Assembly: GCA_934643145.1 (NCBI GenBank)
Contig: CAKUBM010000004.1
Span: 33,602-97,601, forward strand
Length of the DNA: 64,000 nt
From: an uncultured Collinsella sp.
GTDB lineage: Bacteria; Actinomycetota; Coriobacteriia; Coriobacteriales; Coriobacteriaceae
Direction of reading: 5' to 3'
The notes under the pieces are model-generated. The model was not told the DNA's origin and searched no databases. It worked only from the letters and a program-made list of their open reading frames with translations. The translations under genes and the position numbers were made by a program. Shown here piece by piece: positions 11,783 through 19,082 of the stretch (position 1 is its first letter; each line of letters opens with the position of its first letter).

Positions 11783-12121
11783 TTAGCCCCTCAATCCAGA
11801 GAACAGAGCAAGAGCCTCGCCAAAGCCAGCATCGAGCAGAGCGATGACGACGCCGACGACAATCAGAGAAGCGCAAACGACGACCGAGTAGTTCACGAGC
11901 TCCTTCTTATCGGGCCACGTGACACGCTTCATCTCGGACTTCACCGAAGCGAAATACTTCTTGGTGCGGGCGAAGAAACCGGGCTTCTCGTTCTTCTTGG
12001 ACTTCGCAGCCTTCTCGTTCTTCTTGGCAACGGCCTTCTTGGCCTCAACCTTGGAGTTGGCGGCAGCGTTGTTGGCAGGTGCCGGCTGCTGAGCCTTCTT
12101 CTTGTTCTTCTTGTTGGCCAT
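11783..12121 (-). CDS. secE: Preprotein translocase subunit SecE
   Basis: SecE clamps SecY in the Sec channel. The 112-residue protein has a Lys/Ala-rich cytoplasmic N-terminal extension (1-55), the conserved amphipathic element KSEMKRVTWPDKKEL, and one transmembrane helix (VVVCASLIVVGVVIALLDA), matching the single-TM SecE of Gram-positive bacteria. An AGGT site stands before the ATG. It sits between tRNA-Trp and nusG, the standard context. Confidence 0.95.
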   Translation of the reverse strand: MANKKNKKKAQQPAPANNAAANSKVEAKKAVAKKNEKAAKSKKNEKPGFFARTKKYFASVKSEMKRVTWPDKKELVNYSVVVCASLIVVGVVIALLDAGFGEALALFSGLRG

Positions 12122-12197
12122 TTGGGTTACCTCCGCGCAATGCGCTTATACATGAGTAAACCGTAAGCCCCCATGTGGGAGCTTACGGAATAATGAC

Positions 12198-12273
12198 TGG
12201 CACGCCAGGAAGGACTCGAACCCTCAACACTCGGTTTTGGAGACCGATGCTCTACCAATTGAACTACTGGCGT
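12198..12273 (-). tRNA. trnW: tRNA-Trp (CCA)
   Basis: The minus strand folds as a cloverleaf with a seven-base acceptor stem (ACGCCAG with CTGGCGT), anticodon CCA in loop CTCCAAA, T-loop GGTTCGAGTCC and an encoded 3' CCA. It lies between rpmG and secE, a placement common in bacteria. Confidence 0.97.
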
Positions 12274-12286
12274 ATGTGACTAGAGA

Positions 12287-12436
12287 CTAACGAGTCTCTT
12301 TGTGCAGCGTGTGGTGACGGCACCAGGGGCAATACTTCTTGATCTCCATACGATCAGGCATGTTCGACTTGTTCTTGGTGGTCGTATAGTTGCGGCGCTT
12401 GCACTCAGTGCACGCAAGAGTAACTAGAGTACGCAT
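12287..12436 (-). CDS. rpmG: 50S ribosomal protein L33
   Basis: This 49-codon gene encodes a basic protein beginning [17 protein letters not shown] and ending HHTLHKETR. The two pairs CTEC and CPWC form the zinc ribbon of the C+ (zinc-binding) type of L33, which binds near the ribosomal E site. It is the first gene of the rpmG, tRNA-Trp, secE, nusG unit and lies just downstream of a strong promoter. C+ L33 proteins are often replaced by zinc-free paralogues under zinc starvation; none is seen here. Confidence 0.95.
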   Translation of the reverse strand: MRTLVTLACTECKRRNYTTTKNKSNMPDRMEIKKYCPWCRHHTLHKETR

Positions 12437-12481
12437 TTATCCTGAACCTTTCATTTCCGCCCCGTACGGGCACGAGTTGGT

Positions 12482-12521
12482 ACTTTATCAGCTCTACGTA
12501 AGTGCTGTCAACGAAAACCTC
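12482..12521 (-). promoter_or_regulatory. Promoter of rpmG-tRNA-Trp-secE-nusG-rplKA, with shared upstream element
   Basis: The minus strand has TTGACA (12506-12511), an 18-bp spacer and TAAAGT (12482-12487), about 45 bp before the rpmG start. Upstream and overlapping lies GAGGTTTTCGTTGACAGC (12504-12521), identical to the element at the tRNA-Tyr/tuf promoter. Confidence 0.8.
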
Positions 12522-12656
12522 GAGTCAATTGGTTCTCGGTGGATCCATTCATATTTGGAACACATCAATGAAGCCATCGAGAGCTAATCGACGGTGCATC
12601 CAGGACCATTATCGATCCTCTCGACACCAGCAACGGCTCAATATCCATTGCAGAAA

Positions 12657-12688
12657 AGAACCCGGCACCCATATAAGTGCCGGGTTCT
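12657..12688 (-). terminator. Intrinsic terminator of tuf
   Basis: AGAACCCGGCAC pairs perfectly with GTGCCGGGTTCT around an eight-base loop. The minus-strand transcript then runs into TTTTCTG. It lies 27 bp after the tuf stop and separates tuf from the rpmG promoter. Confidence 0.9.
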
Positions 12689-12715
12689 CTAAGTCAGCTA
12701 TATCAAAGAGCTAAT

Positions 12716-13906
12716 TTACTCAATGATCGTGGAGACGATGCCCGAACCGACGGTGTGGCCACCCTCGCGGATAGCGAAGCGCAGGCCCTCCTCCATGGCG
12801 ATCGGGTGGATGAGGTCGCCCTCGATGGTGATGTGGTCACCAGGCATAGCCATCTCGGTGCCCTCGGGGAGCTTGACCGTACCGGTAACGTCGGTGGTAC
12901 GGAAGTAGAACTGAGGACGATAACCATCGAAGAACGGGGTGTGACGGCCGCCCTCCTCCTTGGTCAGAACGTAGATCTCGCCGGTGAACTTGGTGTGCGG
13001 GGTAACCGAACCGGGCTTGCAGAGAACCTGGCCGCGCTCGATGTCCTCGCGCTTGATGCCGCGGAGCAGCAGACCGACGTTGTCGCCAGCCTCGCAGAAG
13101 TCCATGGACTTACGGAACATCTCGATACCGGTAACGACGGTGTTCTGGGTATCCTTGATGCCGACGATCTCGACGGGCTCGTTGAGCTTGAGCTCACCGC
13201 GCTCGACACGGCCGGTAGCAACGGTACCACGGCCGGAGATGGTCATAACGTCCTCAACGGCCATCAGGAACGGGAGGTCGTTGTTACGAGCAGGCGTCGG
13301 GATGTACTCGTCGACGGCCTTCATGAGCTCGCGAATGGCGTCCATCCACTTGGCGTCGCCCTCGAGAGCGCCCAGAGCGGAACCACGGATGACGGGGATG
13401 TCGTCGCCGGGGAAATCGTACTCGGAGAGGAGCTCACGGGTCTCCATCTCGACGAGGTCGATGAGCTCGTCATCGTCGACCATGTCGCACTTGTTCAGGA
13501 AGACGACGATGTAGGGAACGCCGACCTGACGGGCGAGCAGGATGTGCTCGCGAGTCTGAGCCATGGGGCCGTCGGTAGCGGCGATGACCAGGATAGCGCC
13601 GTCCATCTGAGCAGCACCGGAGATCATGTTCTTGACGTAGTCAGCGTGGCCCGGGCAGTCAACGTGAGCGTAGTGACGGGCAGCAGTCTCGTACTCGACG
13701 TGGGAGACGGAGATCGTAATGCCGCGCTCGCGCTCCTCGGGAGCCTTGTCGATGTTCTCGAACGCAGTGAAGTCAGCCTTGCAGCCCTCGGTCTCGGAGA
13801 GAACCTTGGTGATGGCGGCGGTCAGCGTGGTCTTGCCGTGGTCGACGTGACCAATGGTGCCGATGTTAACATGCGGCTTAGTGCGCTCAAACTTCTCTTT
13901 GGCCAT
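12716..13906 (-). CDS. tuf: Elongation factor Tu
   Basis: EF-Tu delivers aminoacyl-tRNA to the ribosome with GTP. The 396-residue product has G1 [10 protein letters not shown]3 DCPGHADY, G4 NKCDMVDD and the beta-barrel domains, ending in [10 protein letters not shown]. The start [19 protein letters not shown] is preceded by GAGGAGGG; an upstream in-frame ATG would add 23 non-homologous residues. It follows tRNA-Tyr, tRNA-Thr and tRNA-Met in one transcript, rather than an str operon with fusA, which is absent here. Confidence 0.98.
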   Translation of the reverse strand: MAKEKFERTKPHVNIGTIGHVDHGKTTLTAAITKVLSETEGCKADFTAFENIDKAPEERERGITISVSHVEYETAARHYAHVDCPGHADYVKNMISGAAQMDGAILVIAATDGPMAQTREHILLARQVGVPYIVVFLNKCDMVDDDELIDLVEMETRELLSEYDFPGDDIPVIRGSALGALEGDAKWMDAIRELMKAVDEYIPTPARNNDLPFLMAVEDVMTISGRGTVATGRVERGELKLNEPVEIVGIKDTQNTVVTGIEMFRKSMDFCEAGDNVGLLLRGIKREDIERGQVLCKPGSVTPHTKFTGEIYVLTKEEGGRHTPFFDGYRPQFYFRTTDVTGTVKLPEGTEMAMPGDHITIEGDLIHPIAMEEGLRFAIREGGHTVGSGIVSTIIE

Positions 13907-14001
13907 AAAGCCCTCCTCTAAACAGGTCGTCCCCGGACGGGACTTTGCCTTTATACCATAGTGGCCTCTCAACATACTATTGAGAAGCCACCGTGTTACC
14001 T

Positions 14002-14079
14002 ATGGTAGCGGTGACTGGATTCGAACCAGTGACGCCACGGGTATGAACCGTGTGCTCTAACCAACTGAGCTACACCGCC
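14002..14079 (-). tRNA. tRNA-Met (CAT)
   Basis: The cloverleaf has acceptor GGCGGTG, anticodon CAT in TTCATAC, T-arm ACTGGTTCGAATCCAGT and an encoded CCA. It looks like the elongator tRNA. A CAT-anticodon tRNA-Ile, modified to lysidine, cannot be excluded by eye. Confidence 0.9.
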
Positions 14080-14082
14080 GGA

Positions 14083-14158
14083 TGGAGCCTGCAACCAGAC
14101 TTGAACTGGTGACCTCTTCGTTACCAACGAAGTGCTCTACCGACTGAGCTATACAGGC
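14083..14158 (-). tRNA. tRNA-Thr (GGT)
   Basis: The cloverleaf has acceptor GCCTGTA with TGCAGGC, anticodon GGT between CTTCGTT and AACGAAG, and an encoded CCA. It is three bases from tRNA-Met in the tuf transcript. Confidence 0.95.
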
Positions 14159-14168
14159 ACTTGACGGG

Positions 14169-14250
14169 TGGGAGCTATAGGATTCGAACCTATGTAGGCA
14201 GAGCCAACGGGTTTACAGCCCGTCCCCATTAACCACTCGGGCAAACTCCC
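14169..14250 (-). tRNA. tRNA-Tyr (GTA)
   Basis: An 82-nt class II tRNA with a long variable arm, anticodon GTA (GGCTGTAAACCC) and acceptor GGGAGTT. No CCA is encoded. It is the first tRNA after the tuf promoter. Confidence 0.95.
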
Positions 14251-14312
14251 AATCGTTCAAGTATCCGCAGGTTCTTTGGTCTTTTGGACCACCGCCCCCG
14301 CGAACGAAAAAG

Positions 14313-14352
14313 ATAATACGATGCAACCTTGGGGGCTGTCAACGAAAACCTC
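14313..14352 (-). promoter_or_regulatory. Promoter of tRNA-Tyr-Thr-Met-tuf, with shared upstream element
   Basis: On the minus strand, TTGACA (14337-14342), an 18-bp spacer and TATTAT (14313-14318) make a near-consensus promoter about 60 bp before tRNA-Tyr. GAGGTTTTCGTTGACAGC (14335-14352) is identical to the rpmG promoter element. Confidence 0.85.
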
Positions 14353-14549
14353 TAGATACACGGGGCCGGGCGTATCTATATACTTTTGACCTGCGGTTTT
14401 GTTGAGTTTGGATATGAAGGACGGTGGATTTGGATACTGAGGCGACGTTTCCCGAGGTAACACTTTGGTGTAGTGGAGTACACCTTCAGGATCGAACTTC
14501 GATAACGGCTTATTTGCACCTATATATAGGTCAAGATCGAGCTTCCGCG

Positions 14550-14870
14550 TCAGAATCGAGCGTGGATTTTCTTCCGTTTGAAATCGAGCGTGGATAATCT
14601 CCCACTTTTGACGTGCCACTGGGCCCAAAGTGGCAGATTATCCACGCTCATTCTCCAGGCGGGAGATTTTCCACTCTCGTGTGTCCGAATATCCACGCTC
14701 GATGACGATGACCAACCTCGCCCTGGCTTCTGTCTCGATCTGTAACAGTAAGAGGGTTATTCCTCCCCTATCTGTTACAGATCGAGATGTTTTTCTGCTG
14801 GCACCTGGCATTGTCTCGATCTGTAACAGTTAGATACGATTTAACCGTCTTGGTGTTACAGATTGAGATA
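14550..14870. repeat. Cluster of two families of short inverted repeats
   Basis: Non-coding stretch. Family one, consensus ATCGAGCGTGGATAATCT, occurs twice forward (14555, 14583) and at least twice inverted (about 14635-14650 and 14689-14703), with a weaker inverted copy near 14662. Family two, TCTCGATCTGTAACAG, occurs alternately forward and inverted at about 14734, 14775, 14815 and 14853, roughly every 40 bp. Both families contain ATCGAG. I see no ORF or known RNA here, and nothing clear in 14353-14549. Confidence 0.75.
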
Positions 14871-14922
14871 AATTGGGGAACGAGAAGGACGCTGAGCCTG
14901 ATAACTCAACAAAATAAAGAAA

Positions 14923-14953
14923 CGGGCTCTGTCCCACAGGGGAACAGAGCCCG
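14923..14953 (-). terminator. Intrinsic terminator after tRNA-Thr (TGT)
   Basis: CGGGCTCTGT(T/C)CC arms enclose a short loop ten bases after the tRNA. The minus-strand continuation is TTTCTTTATTTTG. Confidence 0.85.
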
Positions 14954-14962
14954 AAACTCTCA

Positions 14963-15037
14963 TGGAGCCAGTGACAGGAATCGAACCTGCAACCCACTGA
15001 TTACAAATCAGTTGCGCTACCGTTGCGCCACACTGGC
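14963..15037 (-). tRNA. tRNA-Thr (TGT)
   Basis: Acceptor GCCAGTG with CACTGGC, anticodon loop TTTGTAA between ACTGA and TCAGT (anticodon TGT), T-arm GCAGGTTCGATTCCTGT and an encoded CCA. It stands alone between a repeat region and its own terminator. Confidence 0.95.
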
Positions 15038-15133
15038 ACACTTGGCGCTTTCGCGCGAAGCCAATTAAGAATAAAGGAATTGCTGACGAGGCGCAACAGA
15101 CCCTTTGACCGACCACATCTCAAAACTCTTCGT

Positions 15134-15183
15134 CAGAACGAATAGTTTTATCTGTTCGCCAAAACAAGAAACTATTCGTTCTG
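15134..15183. repeat. 15-bp perfect inverted repeat
   Basis: CAGAACGAATAGTTT and its exact complement are separated by 20 bases, extending to 19 bp with one mismatch. No T-run follows on either strand, so it is not a standard terminator. Its role is unknown. Confidence 0.7.
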
Positions 15184-15188
15184 GCGAT

Positions 15189-15240
15189 GCCAACCCGCAG
15201 CCCATTGATTACAAATCAACGGGCTGACCAATTGGGAAAC
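15189..15240 (-). pseudogene. Remnant of a tRNA-Thr (TGT)-like gene
   Basis: The minus strand reads AATTGGTCAG, then GTTGATTTGTAATCAA, then GGGCTGCGGGTT. This resembles the D-loop, anticodon arm and variable/T region of tRNA-Thr (TGT) 150 bp away. The acceptor stem and the T-loop consensus TTCGA are missing, so it is a relic rather than a tRNA. Confidence 0.45.
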
Positions 15241-15260
15241 GGGTCTCTATGGATAATCCC

Positions 15261-15938
15261 CTACCTCCCACGAAGGGCCTTGAGCTTGGCCAGGGCATCG
15301 GGGCTCAGGCGACTGCCCAGAGTCATCTTGATCTGCGGGGCTTCCTCTACCTCGTGAACGTCGTTATCGATCTGCTTGATCTCGTCCACCAGCATGCGGC
15401 TCGAGATGCGCGTAACACCCTTGCCCATGACGACGGCTTGAATTGTGCCGTCGCTCGACACCACGGAGCACGCGCGGCCTTCCTCGCGCGCCTCGATGCA
15501 GAGCTTCTGCACCACGGTATCGGCAGAGACGCCCGTCGGCGAAAACTCAATGCGCACGCCGCGGGCCGGTAGGTTGGGGCGCTCGCTGGAGATGTTGCCC
15601 GCGCCGTCGAACACGATCACGGCCTCGTAACGGCCCTGGGCAAACGCCGCGACATCGTTGATAAGCGCAGTACGAGCCATATCGTGGACGTCGCTGGAAT
15701 ATGGATCGTCGGAATGGTCGTAGACGAGCTTTTCGTAGCGCGGCGTGCAGTGAATCACGTTGTAGCCGTCGACCACCAGCAGCTCGGGCTTATTGGAGTG
15801 CACCGTCGAGACCGGATCGGCGATAGCCTGCGCAAACGCATTGCCGCCCACGCCATAGGTCGCGGCCGAAACAATCGGCTTGGCCGAGCCTTCGCCAAAG
15901 CGCTTGGCCTTGGACTTGGCACGGTTCTTTTTGGACAT
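15261..15938 (-). CDS. rae1: NYN (PIN-like) domain ribonuclease of the YacP/Rae1 family
   Basis: The 225-residue protein has a basic N-terminal tail (MSKKNRAKSKAKR) and a NYN core with LLVVDGYNVIH (about 53-63), the acidic patch VIVFDGAG and SSDGTIQ. In Bacillus, Rae1/YacP enters the ribosomal A site and cleaves mRNA during translation, and lies next to the rlmB-like methyltransferase and cysS, as here. It begins four bases from the rlmB stop with GGAGGAG upstream, so the genes are translationally close. The family assignment is firm; the ribosome-dependent activity is inferred. Confidence 0.85.
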   Translation of the reverse strand: MSKKNRAKSKAKRFGEGSAKPIVSAATYGVGGNAFAQAIADPVSTVHSNKPELLVVDGYNVIHCTPRYEKLVYDHSDDPYSSDVHDMARTALINDVAAFAQGRYEAVIVFDGAGNISSERPNLPARGVRIEFSPTGVSADTVVQKLCIEAREEGRACSVVSSDGTIQAVVMGKGVTRISSRMLVDEIKQIDNDVHEVEEAPQIKMTLGSRLSPDALAKLKALRGR

Positions 15939-15941
15939 GCG

Positions 15942-16862
15942 CTACTCCTCCCCCATGAGCTCGCCGGCGTTGCGGCGCAGCCACTCAAAGCACAGCGCCG
16001 TGGTCGCCTGGGCAACATTGAGGCTCTCGGTCATGCCGCGCTGGGGAAGCTTGGTCAAAAAGTCGCATTTCTCGAGCACCAGGCGCGAGATGCCGTCGCC
16101 CTCGGAGCCCATGACGAGCGCAATGCGGCCCTCGAAGGGAGCATCCCAGCAGCTGCCCTCGGCGTGCTCGGAAGCACCGCCCACCCAAAAGCCGGCGGCC
16201 TTGAGGTCGTCAAGCGCTCGGGCGATATTGGGAACCTGCGCGATGGGCAGGTGCATGACGGCACCAGCAGAGGTTTTGTAGCTGCCCACGGTCACACCGG
16301 CGGCGCGCTTGTTTGCAATGATGACGCCCGCCGCGCCCACGACCTCGGCGGAGCGCACGATCGCACCAAAGTTGCCATCGTCGGTCACATGGTCGAGCAC
16401 GACGACGAGCGCCGGTCCGTCACCCGCGCGATCGAGGATATCGGCGACATCAGCATAGGGGAAATTACCCACCTCGAGCGCAATGCTCTGGTGAGCGCCA
16501 TGGCTCGACAGCGCATCGAGCTGCGCGCGCGGCACATACTTAATGCGGACACCCGCGGCGTTGAGGTCATCGACCAGACGAGACAAAGCAGCATCGCGCT
16601 CCCCGCCCTCGGCGATGAGCGCGCACTTGACGGGAAAGCCGGTGCGCAGGGCCTCGGCGGCAGCACGGCGACCTTCGATAAACTCGCCCTTGGGGACCTG
16701 AATGTTGTCGCGGTTGCGATCTCGCTGCGGACGCGCAGCCTGGGCTTGGGAGCGCTCGCGCTGGCCCTTGGAAGCGGCAGCGCGGTCATTGCGGCGAATC
16801 GGGCGCGAGCCAGAAGCAGCCTGCTTGCCACCACGAGGCGCACGCTTGCGGTTGTCGGCCAT
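15942..16862 (-). CDS. rlmB: 23S rRNA (guanosine-2'-O)-methyltransferase, TrmH/SpoU family
   Basis: A 306-residue SPOUT enzyme using S-adenosylmethionine. After a 60-residue basic disordered tail come the substrate-binding domain (VPKGEFIEGRRAAAEAL) and the knotted catalytic domain with motif 1 DHVTDDGNFGAIVRSA, motif 2 IALVMGSEGDGISRLV and motif 3 LPQRGMTESLNVAQA. RlmB methylates G2251 in E. coli; the exact target here is inferred. The ATG follows GGAGGTCGCTTT. It sits between cysS and the NYN nuclease, separated from cysS by two palindromic elements. Confidence 0.9.
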   Translation of the reverse strand: MADNRKRAPRGGKQAASGSRPIRRNDRAAASKGQRERSQAQAARPQRDRNRDNIQVPKGEFIEGRRAAAEALRTGFPVKCALIAEGGERDAALSRLVDDLNAAGVRIKYVPRAQLDALSSHGAHQSIALEVGNFPYADVADILDRAGDGPALVVVLDHVTDDGNFGAIVRSAEVVGAAGVIIANKRAAGVTVGSYKTSAGAVMHLPIAQVPNIARALDDLKAAGFWVGGASEHAEGSCWDAPFEGRIALVMGSEGDGISRLVLEKCDFLTKLPQRGMTESLNVAQATTALCFEWLRRNAGELMGEE

Positions 16863-16905
16863 AAAGCGACCTCCTAAATACAGTTATCAAACGAAACAAA
16901 TAGAT

Positions 16906-17006
16906 CGACCGCCCGAGGTGCGGCAGATTGCCTTGAAAGAGGAGGGCATAGACCTTGAGGTCATGCCCGACGATTGAAAGGCAAGGTGCCGTGGCTCGGG
17001 CGGTCG
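16906..17006. repeat. Nested palindromic element, family A copy 1
   Basis: Outer arms CGACCGCCCGAG (16906-16917) and its complement (16995-17006), an imperfect middle stem (GGCAGATTGCC against GGCAAGGTGCC), and an inner hairpin GGGCATAGACC-TTGA-GGTCATGCCC. TTGAAA flanks the inner hairpin on both sides. Related in plan to the elements at 17010 and 37685. Confidence 0.8.
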
Positions 17007-17009
17007 GCA

Positions 17010-17112
17010 CGGGTTTTCCAAGTGTCCGAGATGGCCGTGAAAGAGGAGCGACGCGTACTTGAGTACGCGAGCGACGGCTTGAACGGCAAGGTCGGGTGCT
17101 TGGGAAACCCGC
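17010..17112. repeat. Nested palindromic element, family A copy 2
   Basis: Outer arms CGGGTTTTCCAAG and CTTGGGAAACCCG (one mismatch) enclose GTGAAAGAGGAG, the inner hairpin GCGTAC-TTGA-GTACGC and TTGAACGGCAAGG. It ends five bases from the cysS stop and is directly adjacent to copy 1. Confidence 0.8.
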
Positions 17113-17117
17113 GGGGA

Positions 17118-18584
17118 TTAGAGAGTCTTGATGCGGGTGCCCGCGGCAGTATCTTCAATCGTCAGGCCCAGGTCCTTGAGCTGGTCGCGGATGGCGTCGG
17201 CCAGATCCCAGTTCTTGGCGGCGCGGGCCTCGGCGCGGGCCTCGAGAATCTTGGCAGCGGCCTCGTCCACGTCGTCGCCCGTGTAGGCGACCAGGCCGGC
17301 GGCAACGCCCAGCAGGCCCAGCGGCAACTCGACCTTGGGCTCGGGGAGCTCAACACCAAACGTATCGAGCAGCTCGGCCAGCGTGTCGGCAGCGGCAAGC
17401 GCGGCGGCCTTGTCGGCAGCGTCGCCCGCCTGCTCCAGGTACTGGTTGCACTCGGTCACAAAGCCAAAGACGGCACCCATGGCACCAGCGGTGTTAAAGT
17501 CGTCGTCCATGCACTCCTTAAAGGTGGCACGGGTCTCGGCGGCCTTGGCGGCAAACGCCTCGGATGCTGCCTCATCGGCATCGGCCGTCGCATGGTTCGC
17601 GGCCCAGCGCAGGTTCTCGACCGTACCGGCAATACGCGTGAGCGAATTCTCGGCACCCTCCAGGCGCTCCCAAGAAAAGTCGAGCGGCGAGCGATAGCTC
17701 GTCTGCAGCATCAGAAGGCGCAGAGCGGCAGCGGAGTGCTGCTCGAGGACCTCGGCCAGCGTAAAGAAGTTGCCGAGCGACTTGGACATCTTCTCGCCGT
17801 CTACCAGCAGCATGCCCGTGTGCATCCAGGTGTTGGAGAAGCCCTGGTGCCAGGCGCAGGTGGCCTGAGCGCACTCGTTCTCGTGATGCGGGAAGGCAAG
17901 GTCGGAGCCGCCGCCGTGGATGTCGATCGGAGTACCCAGGTAGCGATGCACCATGGCGGCGCACTCGGTGTGCCAACCGGGACGGCCCTCGCCCCAGGGG
18001 CTCGGCCAGCTGGGCTCGCCGGGCTTGGCGGCCTTCCACAGGGCAAAGTCGAGCGGGTCGTTCTTGTCCTCGTTCTCCTCGATGCGCGCGCCAACCATAA
18101 GGTCGTCGATGTTGCGGCCCGAGACCTGACCATAGTTGGGATCGCTGCGCACGGCAAAGTACACATCGCCGTTATCGGCTGCGTAAGCGTGGCCCTGCTC
18201 GATAAGCGTCTTGATCATGGCGATCATGGGGCCGATCTCCTTGGTGGCGCGGGGACGCACATCGGGATCGAGCACGTTGGCAGCGCGCATGACGCCAATG
18301 AACTTGTCGGAGAACTCCGTCGCGACCTCGGCGGCCGTGCGGCCCTGCTCGTTGGCGCGCTTGATGATCTTGTCATCGACATCGGTGAGGTTCTGGGCGA
18401 ACGTGACCTCGTAGCCGCTCGCGATGAGCCAGCGACGAATCACGTCAAAGCTGATGAACGTGCGGGCATTGCCGATGTGGATGTTGTCGTAGACCGTGGG
18501 GCCGCACACGTACATGCGGACCTTGCCGGACTCGATGGGCTGGAACTCTTCCTTTTTATGGGTAGCGCTGTTGTAGATACGCAT
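17118..18584 (-). CDS. cysS: Cysteine--tRNA ligase
   Basis: Class I synthetase of 488 residues. The HIGH-type motif appears as IHIGNAR (about 35-41) with the zinc ligand in YVCGPTVYD, the zinc-site residues in PGWHTECAAM and FPHHENECAQ, and the KMSKS loop GEKMSKSLGNF. The C-terminal helical DALR-type domain follows. The start is four bases from the ispF stop behind AAGGAGTAACG. It is part of the disA-ispD-ispF-cysS-rlmB-rae1 run. Confidence 0.97.
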   Translation of the reverse strand: MRIYNSATHKKEEFQPIESGKVRMYVCGPTVYDNIHIGNARTFISFDVIRRWLIASGYEVTFAQNLTDVDDKIIKRANEQGRTAAEVATEFSDKFIGVMRAANVLDPDVRPRATKEIGPMIAMIKTLIEQGHAYAADNGDVYFAVRSDPNYGQVSGRNIDDLMVGARIEENEDKNDPLDFALWKAAKPGEPSWPSPWGEGRPGWHTECAAMVHRYLGTPIDIHGGGSDLAFPHHENECAQATCAWHQGFSNTWMHTGMLLVDGEKMSKSLGNFFTLAEVLEQHSAAALRLLMLQTSYRSPLDFSWERLEGAENSLTRIAGTVENLRWAANHATADADEAASEAFAAKAAETRATFKECMDDDFNTAGAMGAVFGFVTECNQYLEQAGDAADKAAALAAADTLAELLDTFGVELPEPKVELPLGLLGVAAGLVAYTGDDVDEAAAKILEARAEARAAKNWDLADAIRDQLKDLGLTIEDTAAGTRIKTL

Positions 18585-18587
18585 TCG

Positions 18588-19082
18588 TTACTCCTTAACG
18601 GTTTTCTGTAGCAGGCAGACGGCCCAGGCGCCGATTCCCTCGCCTTGGCCTTCCCAACCGAGCTTTTCGGTCGTGGTGGCGGCGACGCCCACGTTTTCCA
18701 CGTCGACGCCCAGGGCATGGGCAAGGTTGGCGCGCATGGCATCGCGGTGCGGAGTGATCTTGGGTTGCTGACAGGCAATGGTGCAATCGGCATCGACAAA
18801 CTCAAAGCCCAGCTCGCGCGCATAGTCCATCACGCGAGCGAGCAGCACCATCGAATCGGCACCCTCGTAGGCGGGATCGGTGTCGGGGAATAGCTTGCCG
18901 ATGTCTCCCCCGCGGCAGGCGCCCAGAATGGCGTCGGCCAAGGCGTGCGCAAGCACATCGGCATCCGAGTGGCCCAGCAGGCCGCGCTCGTAGGGAATGT
19001 CAACACCGCCGATGATACATCGACGCCCCTCCACCAAACGGTGGACGTCGTAGCCGTGGCCAATGCGCAGGTTACTGAACAT
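18588..19082 (-). CDS. ispF: 2-C-methyl-D-erythritol 2,4-cyclodiphosphate synthase
   Basis: IspF forms the cyclic diphosphate in the MEP pathway. The Zn-binding motif RIGHGYDVHRL begins right after the chosen start MFSNL, followed by GLLGHSDADVLAHALADAILGA and TTTEKLGWEGQGEGI. At 164 residues it has the normal length; an earlier in-frame start would add 11 residues that lie inside ispD. The ATG overlaps the 3' end of ispD by 11 bases, indicating translational coupling of the two MEP enzymes. Confidence 0.95.
   Translation of the reverse strand: MFSNLRIGHGYDVHRLVEGRRCIIGGVDIPYERGLLGHSDADVLAHALADAILGACRGGDIGKLFPDTDPAYEGADSMVLLARVMDYARELGFEFVDADCTIACQQPKITPHRDAMRANLAHALGVDVENVGVAATTTEKLGWEGQGEGIGAWAVCLLQKTVKE

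Noticed and set aside
10061..12166. Plus-strand frame of 701 codons
   Set aside because: Antisense to rplA, rplK, nusG and secE, all certain genes; no ribosome-binding site or recognisable domain.
14257..14628. Minus-strand frame of 123 codons
   Set aside because: It runs through the tuf promoter and into the repeat cluster; no ribosome-binding site or family.
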